Source: Pelagomonas calceolata (taxonomy: Eukaryota > Sar > Pelagophyceae > Pelagomonadales > Pelagomonadaceae). From it: a DNA stretch of 64,000 nucleotides. A program made the translations under genes and the position numbers. Positions 19,579 to 28,009 of the stretch are shown here, one piece after another. Under the pieces are notes generated by a model, which saw nothing but the letters and a program-made list of their open reading frames with translations, had not been told where the DNA came from and did not search any database. The stretch is from assembly GCA_918797485.1 (NCBI GenBank), contig CAKKNE010000001.1:5642001-5706000 (forward strand), written 5' to 3'. Numbering within the stretch: the first letter of the stretch is position 1; the number at the start of each line of letters is the position of its first letter.

Positions 19579-20078
19579 GGTCTGATGCTACCGCCGCTGA
19601 GGAAATAAAGGTTCACGTCGGCGAGCGTCCAGGTATGCGCGTCGGCCGGCGCTCTAAGATTTGAGCGCGCCTCGTGCCAGGCTATCAAACCTGGAGGTGG
19701 GGGCGCGTCGTTGTCGAGCTTGGTGCCGCTGGAATCGAGGGTGGCGTGGCACTTGATACTGAATCCTTCTTCGTCTGTCATGCGGGGGCAGCGGGAGGCA
19801 GCGCAGGAGCGAGGAATCCTTTTGGGAGAGGCCTTCGAGCTAGCATCTGTAAGACACACTAGCATGCAAGCAGCAGCGTAGACTCAGTGAGGCGTAGCTC
19901 GGTACCTGCAGGGCTATTGATCGTGTACGAGCACCATTACACTCACAGATCACGGCCACAACACCACCTGGAACCACAAGTCACGCCTCGCGCCAGAAGC
20001 CGAGCATAGAGTGATACCACTGAGGCACGCTTTGCAGCCCTCGGACGTCGACGCGCACGTCTCGAAATAGACGCAACG
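19579..20078. promoter_or_regulatory. Divergent intergenic region, 500 bp
   Basis: It separates DUF1295 (minus) and the MFS transporter (plus). It contains one palindrome at 19839-19864. Small open frames here have no supporting features. Confidence 0.5.
19839..19864 (-). repeat. GCTAG palindrome, copy 4
   Basis: GCTAGC, ATCTGTAAGACACA core, CTAGC. The arms are perfect and the core has a 2-bp insertion. Confidence 0.8.
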
Positions 20079-21394
20079 ATGCCATCGGACACCGACACCA
20101 CCGTCGGCCTCGTGCTGCTCAACGTCGTCATGTACGCGTTCGCCTATCAACTGCAGCGCCCGGTCGAGCCGTTCCTGATAAAAAGTCTTAGCGAGGGCGC
20201 CGACGCCAAGACCGTGGCGAAGACGTACGGCCGCCTGCAGTCCTTCTTCCAGGCCGCGCAGACCATCGGCTCGCCCATCGTGGGCGCGCTGCTGGACAAA
20301 ATCGGCGCGCGCTACTGCAGCGTGATCGTCTTTCTGGCGTCGGCGTCGTCCTACGCGATCCTGGCCTCCTCGACGACGCTGTCGCATCTGTTTTTGTCGA
20401 AGCTCGCGGCGACGCTGCAAGCTGGGTTCCTGGTCGCGCAAGCTGGCGTCGCCGCCGCGACTGCCACGGCGCCGCCCACCGTCCGAGCCGCGGCGCTCGG
20501 CCGCCTGACCACCGCGTATACGATCGGAGCTACGGTGGGGCCAACCGTGGGCGGTTATCTGGGAACGACCGGAGACCTCTATCGAGGCGCGAGGCTAGCG
20601 GTCGGCGTCTCGCTGCTCTCTACCCTGCTATCACTTGGATTGCCAAAGGGTACGTGGGTGCGGAAAGACAGCGATAAGACGAGCACCGGCATCTGGCGCT
20701 CCTTCGAGATCGCGCGGCGGCCGAACGTGCGAGGACTGCTCCTGGTGAAGGTGCTGGGCTCCGTCGCGTCGTCGATGTATGGCACGACCTACCCGCTCGT
20801 GCTGACCACGGACCTCGGCCTCAACGCCCAGACGCTCGGATTTTTCATGAGCGCCTCGTCGATCGCGGTCGCGATACTGGGCGCGTTCGGGATGGCGCCT
20901 TTGGTCGGTTTTTTCGGGCCTCGTCGGTTAGCCCGCTACGGCCTCGCGGCGCGCGCGGGACTCGTGCTTCTATTCTCGGTCCTCGTCGGGTATGCAGCGG
21001 ATGCATACGGTACCGAGCAGGCCTTGGCGCATAGGACGACGTACGTGTGTTGGCCGTGTCAGACCCACCCCGCGTCATCAAGATGACATCGATGTCCACG
21101 CAGGTGTGCCACGCGTCGGTGTTACATGCGCTCGCGGCTCACGTCCTGGCGACTTCGCTCACGACGCAGACGACTGGGCTGGTCGCAGCCGACGAACAGG
21201 GGGCATTATTGGGCCTTGAGCACGCTTTGTTTGCCGGCGCGCGCGTCGTAGGTCCTATCATGGGTACGTCTTTGCTCGCGGCCGGTGGGGTCAAAACAGT
21301 CGCTGTCGTCTGCGCCGTCGTCGACGTGGCGCTCGCGCTGACACTGCGCGACGGCTCCGCGAAGGAGGCCGCGGAGGAGGAGAAGACGAACTAG
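20079..21394 (+). CDS. Major facilitator superfamily transporter
   Basis: Exons 20079-21044 and 21104-21394, 418 aa. About 12 hydrophobic segments are seen. The loop between helices 2 and 3 reads IVGALLDKIGARYC, matching the MFS motif A (G-x-L-x-D-x-x-G-x-[KR]). TTAYTIGATVGPTVGGYLG in helix 5 resembles motif C of drug-proton antiporters (TCR/TetA and MFSD9/10-like). Splicing the 59-nt intron continues helix 9-10 (YGTEQALAHRTTY to VCHASVLHALAAHVL) in phase 0. It is probably a proton-coupled exporter or organellar carrier; the substrate is unknown. The C-terminus is Lys/Glu-rich. Confidence 0.87.
21045..21103 (+). mobile_element. Short introner-like intron in the MFS gene
   Basis: 59 nt, GT-AG. 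The duplication is GTGTGTTG / GTGTGCCA (5 of 8). The 3' end ATCGATGTCCACGCAG resembles the introner end; the 5' TIR is poor. Confidence 0.6.
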
Positions 21395-21446
21395 CTAGGA
21401 ATAAGTATCTTTTGTGAATTTCCGATAGAATTACGGTGCAAACTAC

Positions 21447-21470
21447 CTAGCGGCTTGTAAGACACTAGCA
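21447..21470 (-). repeat. GCTAG palindrome, copy 5
   Basis: CTAGCGG, CTTGTAAGACA core, CTAGCA. It lies between two plus-strand genes, 98 bp before ATG 21568. Confidence 0.85.
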
Positions 21471-21567
21471 TGGGGCTGCCCAGCGCCTGTGTGCCGTCGA
21501 CGCGGCCCTATTGCTGCCCCGGCCGCGCATGCGTCATATAACTGCAAGACCTCGAGGCTGCCCACCG

Positions 21568-22614
21568 ATGCTGGTGTTTCTGCTCGCTACGGCCGCGGCA
21601 CAAGAGGAGACGCCCATCGGCCGCTACCTCGCCTACCAGCGGCGCGCGCTCGACGAAATTGGAGGGACCTGCGCATTCAAGCGCTTCCTGCTGAAGCATG
21701 ATCAGAACTGCGCCGGGGTTACAGACAGACCCGCGCCGTACGCGCCGCTCTCCACTGCGCGCCGCCGCCTGCAGCAACAACGCTGCATCAGGCCCCTCTT
21801 CGTGACGGGCTGCGGCGGCTCGGGCACGCACTTCGTGGCGTCGTTCCTGGCGGCCACGCGAAAGCTCGGCAAAGTAGCTCACGAGGACCCGTCACCAACA
21901 AGCAAGGTGCTCGTGTCCTGGGCGGCGCGCTACGGCCCCGCGTTACTGGACCACCAAAATATGTATGGGAAATGGGGCGTGCCCAAACAACAACTGAGAC
22001 CGCCGATGGTCGCGTGGGCCCGTCATCAAGGACGGGCGCCCTGCACGTATCGGGTCGTGGCGCACGTCGTGCGGCACCCGCTCAAAGTGCTCTCTTCGTC
22101 AGTAGCCTTCGGCCAGTGCGTCGAGTGCTGGTTACATGTGGACGAGTTCACGGTGCCGCCCATGGCGCAGGCGGCGCCGAACCGTTCGTTGGTGGATCTG
22201 ACGAGAGCGACGCGCCTCGCGATCTTAGGCAACCGCGCGACGCACCGTGCGCGACCCCAGGGCGGCCGGGCCTGGCCGCAACATTCCATCGATTCTATAC
22301 TAAAGGGCTTCGGCCTCTACTGGCTCGCCTGGAACGCCATGATCGAGCGCGTCGCCGACTTTCGGTTTCAGATCGAGAAGGCCGACTACGAAAAGTTGTG
22401 CGTCGCGGCCGGGGCCTCAATCGAGCAGTGCCGCGCGGGCGTCGCGGCCGCGCGCCAGGCCGCGGCGACCTTCGAGAAGGGCAAGCACGGCGGCGACACG
22501 ATGCGCGTCACGTGGGCGCGGCTTGATGAGTTGGATGCGGATCTGTCCGCGCGCGTCTGGGCGCTGGCGCGGCGCTACGGCTACGACCGCGAGCCGCCCG
22601 CGCGGCCCAGTTAA
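21568..22614 (+). CDS. Sulfotransferase-like secreted/Golgi protein
   Basis: 348 aa. ATG 21568 is chosen because it starts a signal peptide (MLVFLLATAAAQ); an upstream in-frame ATG at 21511 adds a basic stretch. LFVTGCGGSGTHFVASFL (residues 76-93) fits a PAPS 5'-phosphosulfate loop. VVRHPLKVLSSSVAFGQC fits the 3'-phosphate-binding RxxxxxxxS region. RRRLQQQ after the leader is a possible processing site. It should transfer sulfate from PAPS to a carbohydrate or tyrosine acceptor in the secretory pathway; the acceptor is unknown. It is 41 bp from the convergent carboxypeptidase gene. Confidence 0.78.
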   Translation: MLVFLLATAAAQEETPIGRYLAYQRRALDEIGGTCAFKRFLLKHDQNCAGVTDRPAPYAPLSTARRRLQQQRCIRPLFVTGCGGSGTHFVASFLAATRKLGKVAHEDPSPTSKVLVSWAARYGPALLDHQNMYGKWGVPKQQLRPPMVAWARHQGRAPCTYRVVAHVVRHPLKVLSSSVAFGQCVECWLHVDEFTVPPMAQAAPNRSLVDLTRATRLAILGNRATHRARPQGGRAWPQHSIDSILKGFGLYWLAWNAMIERVADFRFQIEKADYEKLCVAAGASIEQCRAGVAAARQAAATFEKGKHGGDTMRVTWARLDELDADLSARVWALARRYGYDREPPARPS

Positions 22615-22655
22615 TAGTTCTTTGTGTTCGTAACAATCTTAGCACATATAGCCCC

Positions 22656-24467
22656 TCATCCGAAGAACAGCCGCGGCCGGCGGCCGGCGCGGCGGCGGCG
22701 CTGGCGCGGCGACACGACGAGCACGTCCGTGAACCACTCCGTACGTCCCACAACAGCCCTTCCGTTTGCGCCCAGCTTGCGCCAGCCGGCGTCCGTGCGC
22801 GCGCGCGCGAGGTGCGTCTGGGGCGGGAAGCCCGCCGGCCGCGCGCCCGGGGGCGCCCGGCCCCAGGCGCCGTCGACGCGCACGCCCGCCACGACCCAGA
22901 CGTCATCGCCGCCGCACTTTTGACGAGCCTCCACGGCGTCGAATGAAACGCTCCGGACGGACCGCTCGTCCGGCCCGAGCGCGTCGGCGGCGTCGGCGTG
23001 GCCCCAGCGCGCCGGCGACGCCGTCTCGTCATTGGTCGTTTTATGGGCGCGCACCAGCAGCTTTTCGACAGAGCCGCACACCGACTTGGCGTAGGCGTCG
23101 TAGCAGCCCCAATATATGGTACTGGACTCGACGCGCGCCGCGCCGCCGACGCTGAACTTGAGATCTGTCGATGACGCCCTATGAATGCAGCCTTCTTCCG
23201 TAGAATCCCGCCACGCCGCGTAGGGCTCCACGACGTCGACCGCGACGAGCGCCAATCGCACGTTCCGCGTCACGTGCCCGGGCCCCATGTCGAACAGCTT
23301 ATCCTCAGAACCAAAGAGAGAAGGAGGCCCCGCTTTAGCATTAGACGTCTCGACCAATAACATCGAACAGCGGTTCGACGCGTCGTCATAGGACGCCGTC
23401 CGCTCTCGACCATAGCCCTTGACGCTGCAGCCGCCTTTTACCGATAAAGCTGGGTCCCACGACGCGGCATACGCCCAGTCCTCCATGCCGCCGTGGACCG
23501 GGTACACGATCGAGTTCATCCTCGATTTTCGGTAGGCTCGTATGCCTAAGCCCTCGCCCGCCACCAGGGCCATCGCTCCACTGATAGCGACTTGCGACGC
23601 GTCGTCCGGTGCTAGATCTCTAGGAGGCGCCATGCGCAACCGCCTCCCATGCGAATGGAACCTCCGAGCTTGGTTGTACGTCGGCGCGCCCCACTCGTAC
23701 GCGATGGCCTCCATGCCGCCGTGGAACGTGATGCCGACTTGAAATATATGTCTTCTGAAGAGTTCGTTGACCACACGGCCCGTAGCAGACTGAGCACAAG
23801 CGGATGGCGCCGTGTCGATGGCGAAGTCGCGGTTCGTATCTATTCTAACCTCCGTTCTCTTGTGATTGGCAAAGCCCCAGGGGTTCGTGGCCGGCAGCGC
23901 GTAGACGATCCTTGTCCTGGATAAATGAGAGAGCCAGGCCAGCCGTTTGGCTGCCAATGTACCTTGGCCGAAGCTCGCCCGCTCGCCCGGCGTCAGGTGG
24001 GGGCAATTTTCGGCGCTGTGCTTGTCGGCGTGGCACGCGCTCGCGCGCGCTATTAACTTAATAGTGGCGAGCGTCGCGAGCGGCCCGACGCGCTCGTCGC
24101 CATGCAAAGCGCCGCTCAGGAAGACCTCGGCCCTCGAGGACGTGTTCGTCGGCCGGCGCTGCTCGACCGCATCCTCGCGCCGGCCCTCGTCCGCGGCGCG
24201 GCCCGCGCCGGCCTGGTGCGGCGGGAGCGAGGCGAACTCCGTCAGCACCAGCACGAAATGCTCGCAGGCGTGCTTCGCCGAGCAGCGGCCGCCGACGACG
24301 TTCGCGAGGTCGCCGTAGGCCTCGCGCCCCGTAAAGAGCCGCACGAAGCGCGGCTGCTCCCTGGCTAGAGCGATTATTTCGGATCGCATCGCGTCGTACG
24401 TTAGGTCGGCGTAGGGGGCCGCGGTTGTTGTGGCCGCTAGCAGGAGCAGCTGTGTTGGTAGCCTCAT
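22656..24467 (-). CDS. Zinc carboxypeptidase, M14 family, secreted
   Basis: 603 aa, single exon, ATG at 24467. A signal peptide (MRLPTQLLLLAATTTAAPY) precedes an M14 domain. GALHGDERVG supplies the zinc HxxE pair (near residues 118-121), IDTNRDF the Asn-Arg substrate pair, FHGG the third zinc ligand region, and LLVETS the catalytic Glu. The order and spacing are those of M14 metallocarboxypeptidases, which remove C-terminal residues. A roughly 200-residue C-terminal extension follows, with paired Cys and a Gly/Pro/Arg-rich end (RQRRRRAGRRPRLFFG). It is probably extracellular or vacuolar. Confidence 0.88.
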   Translation of the reverse strand: MRLPTQLLLLAATTTAAPYADLTYDAMRSEIIALAREQPRFVRLFTGREAYGDLANVVGGRCSAKHACEHFVLVLTEFASLPPHQAGAGRAADEGRREDAVEQRRPTNTSSRAEVFLSGALHGDERVGPLATLATIKLIARASACHADKHSAENCPHLTPGERASFGQGTLAAKRLAWLSHLSRTRIVYALPATNPWGFANHKRTEVRIDTNRDFAIDTAPSACAQSATGRVVNELFRRHIFQVGITFHGGMEAIAYEWGAPTYNQARRFHSHGRRLRMAPPRDLAPDDASQVAISGAMALVAGEGLGIRAYRKSRMNSIVYPVHGGMEDWAYAASWDPALSVKGGCSVKGYGRERTASYDDASNRCSMLLVETSNAKAGPPSLFGSEDKLFDMGPGHVTRNVRLALVAVDVVEPYAAWRDSTEEGCIHRASSTDLKFSVGGAARVESSTIYWGCYDAYAKSVCGSVEKLLVRAHKTTNDETASPARWGHADAADALGPDERSVRSVSFDAVEARQKCGGDDVWVVAGVRVDGAWGRAPPGARPAGFPPQTHLARARTDAGWRKLGANGRAVVGRTEWFTDVLVVSPRQRRRRAGRRPRLFFG

Positions 24468-24846
24468 GTTTTTGACGCTGTCGAGCTAGAGTATCCCGCG
24501 CGCGGACGTGGGCCTCAAATCGCAGCTTTTTGTGTATGAGTGCGGGGGGCCTTACGGCTGCGCCAATAACGCAGCGCTCGACGCCAGTAGTTCACACCGA
24601 TGCGGCAACGTGTTTTATTGCGCGTTTTGCTCGCAAATCGGCCACTTACGTGCTGGGCAAAGCTGAGACAGCCTAGCGTACATAAACGCACTAGAAATTT
24701 TGGGTGCTGCACCAGAATCGCGCTGTACTCGCCATACGACGCTGCACGTGTCTGCAGACCATCAGTTTCTGCTACTCAGTGACCTTGCCCCAGCCCTGCG
24801 AGGGAAAACGGCATCAAATTCTGCTCCGTAGACTCTGAGAGCACCT
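24468..24846. promoter_or_regulatory. Divergent intergenic region, 379 bp
   Basis: It separates the carboxypeptidase (minus) and the fucose-isomerase-like gene (plus). It contains a decayed palindrome at 24673-24694; nothing else is recognised. Confidence 0.45.
24673..24694 (-). repeat. GCTAG palindrome, decayed copy
   Basis: CTAGCG, TACATAAACG core, CACTAG. It matches the consensus at about 15 of 22 positions with the same length and both arms kept. It is strikingly similar to the decayed copy at 48305-48325. Confidence 0.55.
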
Positions 24847-26575
24847 ATGGCGTCTGCGGGCGACCGCTGGACCCAGAAGCCCCAATACCGCGTCGGTCTC
24901 TTGGTCCTGGAACGGAAACGTGATGGCTTCGACGTCGCCTGGGGCAAAAAGACGCGCGGCAAGTGCTGGGAAGCTTTGGTGACGATCTGCGGCAACAACG
25001 GCTACGCCCTCAAGCCGCTCAACGGCGACCACGAGCGCGTGGCCGACGACCGAAGCCTGAGGCGAGCGCTGCAGAAGGCCCACGTGGACGTGGACGTCGT
25101 CGTCGCCACGCAGCCCACGATCTCCGACGGAAGGCTGGCGGCGGTGCTCGCGCAGGCCTGCGCCGTGCCTGTTGTGCTGTGCAGTGCATAAATCTTGACC
25201 TCCACGCCATCGCCGCGACGCCAGCTCGATCCACTGCACCTGACTGACTGATTGATTTGTGCACAGGTATTGTGGGCGACGCCCGAGAACCCCGACGTGC
25301 GCGGCTCACCCGTCGGCGGCGTCTCGTCCAATTCGCTCGTGGGCACGCACTTGTTTGCGGCGACGTTGCGGCAGCTCGGAAGGCGGGACGTCGAGCTTGT
25401 ATATCAAGATCAAGACTGGACCGCGGCCGCTTCGCAATTGAGTCGCGCTATAGCTCGAGCGGCGGGCACCGCTAGGATAAAGACGGCCAAGATCGGGCTC
25501 ATTGGTCATCAGGCGCCGGGTTTTGTCGATCTACATCCAGATCCCTTCGCTTTGCACAAGACCTTCCAGGGCTGTGTTCTCGAACACGTCGGGCTCGCGG
25601 ATCTTGTACAGGCGGCGGACGGCATCGACCAGGCTAGCGTTGACGCCAGTGCATAAATCAAATTGTCGCGGCGCGTCCTCCACGCCATCGATGCGCACCC
25701 GACTCACTGGTTGATTTCCACACAGGTCGACGCGGACCGCAAAGTTAATGTGCCCGGGGCCTTCGCAGACCGAGTGGACGACGAACGATCATCGCGTCTC
25801 TACATCGCGCTCAAGCGCCTCGTTGAGGCGGAGAACTTGGATGCGATCGCGATCCGTTGCTGGCCCGAGCTGCCGCGCGACTACGGCCAGTGGCCTTATT
25901 TGGCCGTGACGCGCCTCGCCGACGAGGGCCTGCCCGTTGCATGCGAAGGAGATGTTGATGGTGCTCTGACGATGCTCTGCTGCAAGTTCCTAGGCTGCGG
26001 CGCGCCCTACATCTCGGACTGGCTCGAGCACGACCAAACGAGTTTTGTATGCTGGCACGGAGGCATGTGCCCCACGTGCCTCACGAGCGACCCCGGGGAC
26101 GGCGGAGGCCCCCGTATTCGCCCTCATTTCAATAACAAGAAGCCCGCCGTCGTCGACGCAACGCTGAAACCGGGCATGGACCTGTGTGGAAATCAACCAG
26201 TGCGTCGGGTGCGCCACGCCATCGAGCAGGCGTCGCGTCGATGGCGTGGAGGACGACGCGACGATTCAGCACGAGCGCGCCGTAAAATATGATTTCACAG
26301 GTATGGATGTAACAGTCTGCCGGTTTTGGGTCTGCGACGGCGCGTATCACGCCATGATCTGCAACGGCCGGTCCAAGCCCGCGAAACGTCCGCTGTCAGG
26401 AAATAATGGTCTTGTGCAGCTGGATCTCTCGGACCGCGGCGGCCGAGACCTCTTCGCGTGCTTCGAGGACTGGGTCATCCAGTACGGTATGCCGCACCAC
26501 GTGATCATCTGCCAGGGCCACCACAAGGCCTCGCTTGTGAAGTTCGCCGCGGCGCGGGGCGTCAAGGTCGTCTAG
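24847..26575 (+). CDS. L-fucose isomerase-like protein (COG2407-type)
   Basis: Four exons: 24847-25173, 25267-25638, 25726-26173, 26301-26575; 473 aa. All phases close exactly. Family features: PVVLWATPENPDVRG with SSNSLVGTHLFAATLRQLG; HPDPFALHKTFQGC; AIRCWPELPRDYGQWPYLAV, then EGLPVACEGDVDGALTM; and the C-terminal MPHHVIICQGHHKASLVKFA. These are the spaced Cys/Glu/His regions of the fucose/arabinose isomerase fold, which interconverts aldoses and ketoses with a metal. Substrate assignment is not safe; many COG2407 proteins are uncharacterised. All three introns are introners, the highest density in this window. Confidence 0.85.
25174..25266 (+). mobile_element. Introner 1 in the fucose-isomerase-like gene
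   Basis: 93 nt, GT-AG. The duplication is GTGCTGTG / GTATTGTG (6 of 8). The TIR pair is CAGTGCATAAATC and GATTTGTGCACAG. The body carries CCTCCACGCCATCG, the reverse orientation. Confidence 0.88.
25639..25725 (+). mobile_element. Introner 2 in the fucose-isomerase-like gene
   Basis: 87 nt, GT-AG. The duplication is GTTGACGC / GTCGACGC (7 of 8). The 5' end CAGTGCATAAATCAA and 3' end TTGATTTCCACACAG form the TIRs. The body is in the reverse orientation and internally deleted. Confidence 0.92.
26174..26300 (+). mobile_element. Introner 3 in the fucose-isomerase-like gene (GC-AG)
   Basis: 127 nt. The duplication is GCATGGAC / GTATGGAT (6 of 8), so the donor is GC while the exon copy is GT. The 5' TIR CTGTGTGGAAATCAA is perfect; the 3' end is ATATGATTTCACAG. 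Forward orientation, with about 80 bp of the body missing. Confidence 0.92.
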
Positions 26576-26627
26576 CTCGAAGTGTCGTGTCCTCCTCCGT
26601 CCGAGTCGATTTGTAATTTATTTATTC

Positions 26628-27494
26628 CTAGTCCTGCTTCCGGTGGTGCGTCAACGCAGAGAGCGCGCGCCCGACGCGGTTGTTCGACGCGATCTCCCCG
26701 ACGACCGCGCACGCGAAGCCCAAAAGCGCCAGCCTAATTCCCCGCTCCTCGGCGACGTGGACCGCGTGGTGGTCGAACGCGTCCGACGCGTGGGCGACGG
26801 CCACGAACGCGTGCACGAGGCAGTCGCAGGCGTCGCAGAGCGCCGCGACGCAGAAGAGCAGCGTCGTCGACCGTAATCTTTTAGTCCGCCATTCCCGTTT
26901 AGCTCTATCCAAATCGTGGTGCGCCAGGTGCGCGAGCAACCACACCCCAAACGCCGGCACGACGACACGCAGCGCCCAGAAGACCACAGGCATGCGCTTT
27001 ACAAAGCGCGCCAGCTTGGATGGCGGCGGCGGCGGCGGCGGCGCGCCGCGGCGGAAGAACCCCGCCTTTCGAGGCGCGGCGGCGGCGACGTCTTCAGTAA
27101 AGCGCGTGGCCAAGGCCTCGCCGACGTGCAAACCCTGCTCCGTGATGGCGAAGCCGGCCTTCTCCGCGACGCGATGCGCGGCCTGGTGCTCGGCGTCGTG
27201 GCCGATAAAATCTCTGAGGGATTTGGTCCAGTTCTCGCCCGAGGCGACGGCGTTCAGGTACTCGTCGCGCGACACGGTGCCGTTTTTGTCGACGTCGGCC
27301 CTGGCCACCAGTTCTCTTACTCTAGCCATGGTGATGGCTGCGTCGTGCTTCGATAGAGCTTTATAGATTTCCTCGGCGGTCAGCTCGCCGTCGCCGTCCA
27401 CGTCCATGGCGGCGAAGGCTTGTATTGCGGCGCGCTGCTCGTCCTTTGACGTTGCGCCATGGATGCGGGGTGGTTGTTGGCCCCCTTTGCCCAT
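26628..27494 (-). CDS. EF-hand calcium-binding membrane protein
   Basis: 288 aa from ATG 27494 (MGKGGQQPPRIHG); the frame is open further upstream but that extension is not protein-like. Two canonical EF-hands occur at residues 30-95, with loops DVDGDGELTAEE and DVDKNGTVSRDE. The middle has a poly-Pro run and an Arg-rich patch. Hydrophobic stretches follow (VFWALRVVVPAFGVWLLAHL, TTLLFCVAALCDACDCLVHAF, LALLGFACAVVGEIAS), suggesting three membrane spans. It is probably a calcium sensor tethered to a membrane; the partner is unknown. It is 53 bp from the convergent fucose-isomerase-like gene. Confidence 0.82.
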   Translation of the reverse strand: MGKGGQQPPRIHGATSKDEQRAAIQAFAAMDVDGDGELTAEEIYKALSKHDAAITMARVRELVARADVDKNGTVSRDEYLNAVASGENWTKSLRDFIGHDAEHQAAHRVAEKAGFAITEQGLHVGEALATRFTEDVAAAAPRKAGFFRRGAPPPPPPPSKLARFVKRMPVVFWALRVVVPAFGVWLLAHLAHHDLDRAKREWRTKRLRSTTLLFCVAALCDACDCLVHAFVAVAHASDAFDHHAVHVAEERGIRLALLGFACAVVGEIASNNRVGRALSALTHHRKQD

Positions 27495-28009
27495 TTTGTA
27501 ATGGCTTTTGCGTTGCTGCGGCGTTGCACCTCCTGTTTGAGGCAGGTAGCTGCAGTTTTGTGCCTCTGTTCGAGGTGTGGAGCAGCTACTCGTCGTACGA
27601 TGGATCCCGCAGTATCGGATAGCGTGCGATCGGTCCACTTACGAAGCGCGGAGCGTCTATCCGCCGCATCAAACGTCACAATCATCGACAGCCTCGAACT
27701 CTAGAGCCTCAAACTCTAGAGTACGTTTCAAAAACGAGGCTTATCCGTCGCCAAGCGGCCGATCCAACCACGACGGACCTGTTCCTTCGACCTTTCCTGC
27801 GCGGAGACAGACTAAACTCACAGTCGACGTGCGACCTGTGAGTCGCGCAAAACAACAGCGCCGGAGCCTTTGTAGACTCAACAAACGCATCGCAGAGACC
27901 CACACAGCAATCGCAGCCAGCCGCCCAAGCGCCGTCGCTGCTGGACACGAGCGGCCTTATTTCAGGCCATCAAGAGAGCACACGAACTCAAATTCAAAGC
28001 GCCGCCGTC
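27495..28009. promoter_or_regulatory. Divergent intergenic region, 515 bp
   Basis: It lies between the EF-hand (minus) and RING (plus) genes and has no GCTAG palindrome. It has a 15-bp tandem duplication at 27691-27720 (GCCTCGAACTCTAGA / GCCTCAAACTCTAGA), giving two TCTAGA palindromes 15 bp apart, possibly a different site type. Confidence 0.45.
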
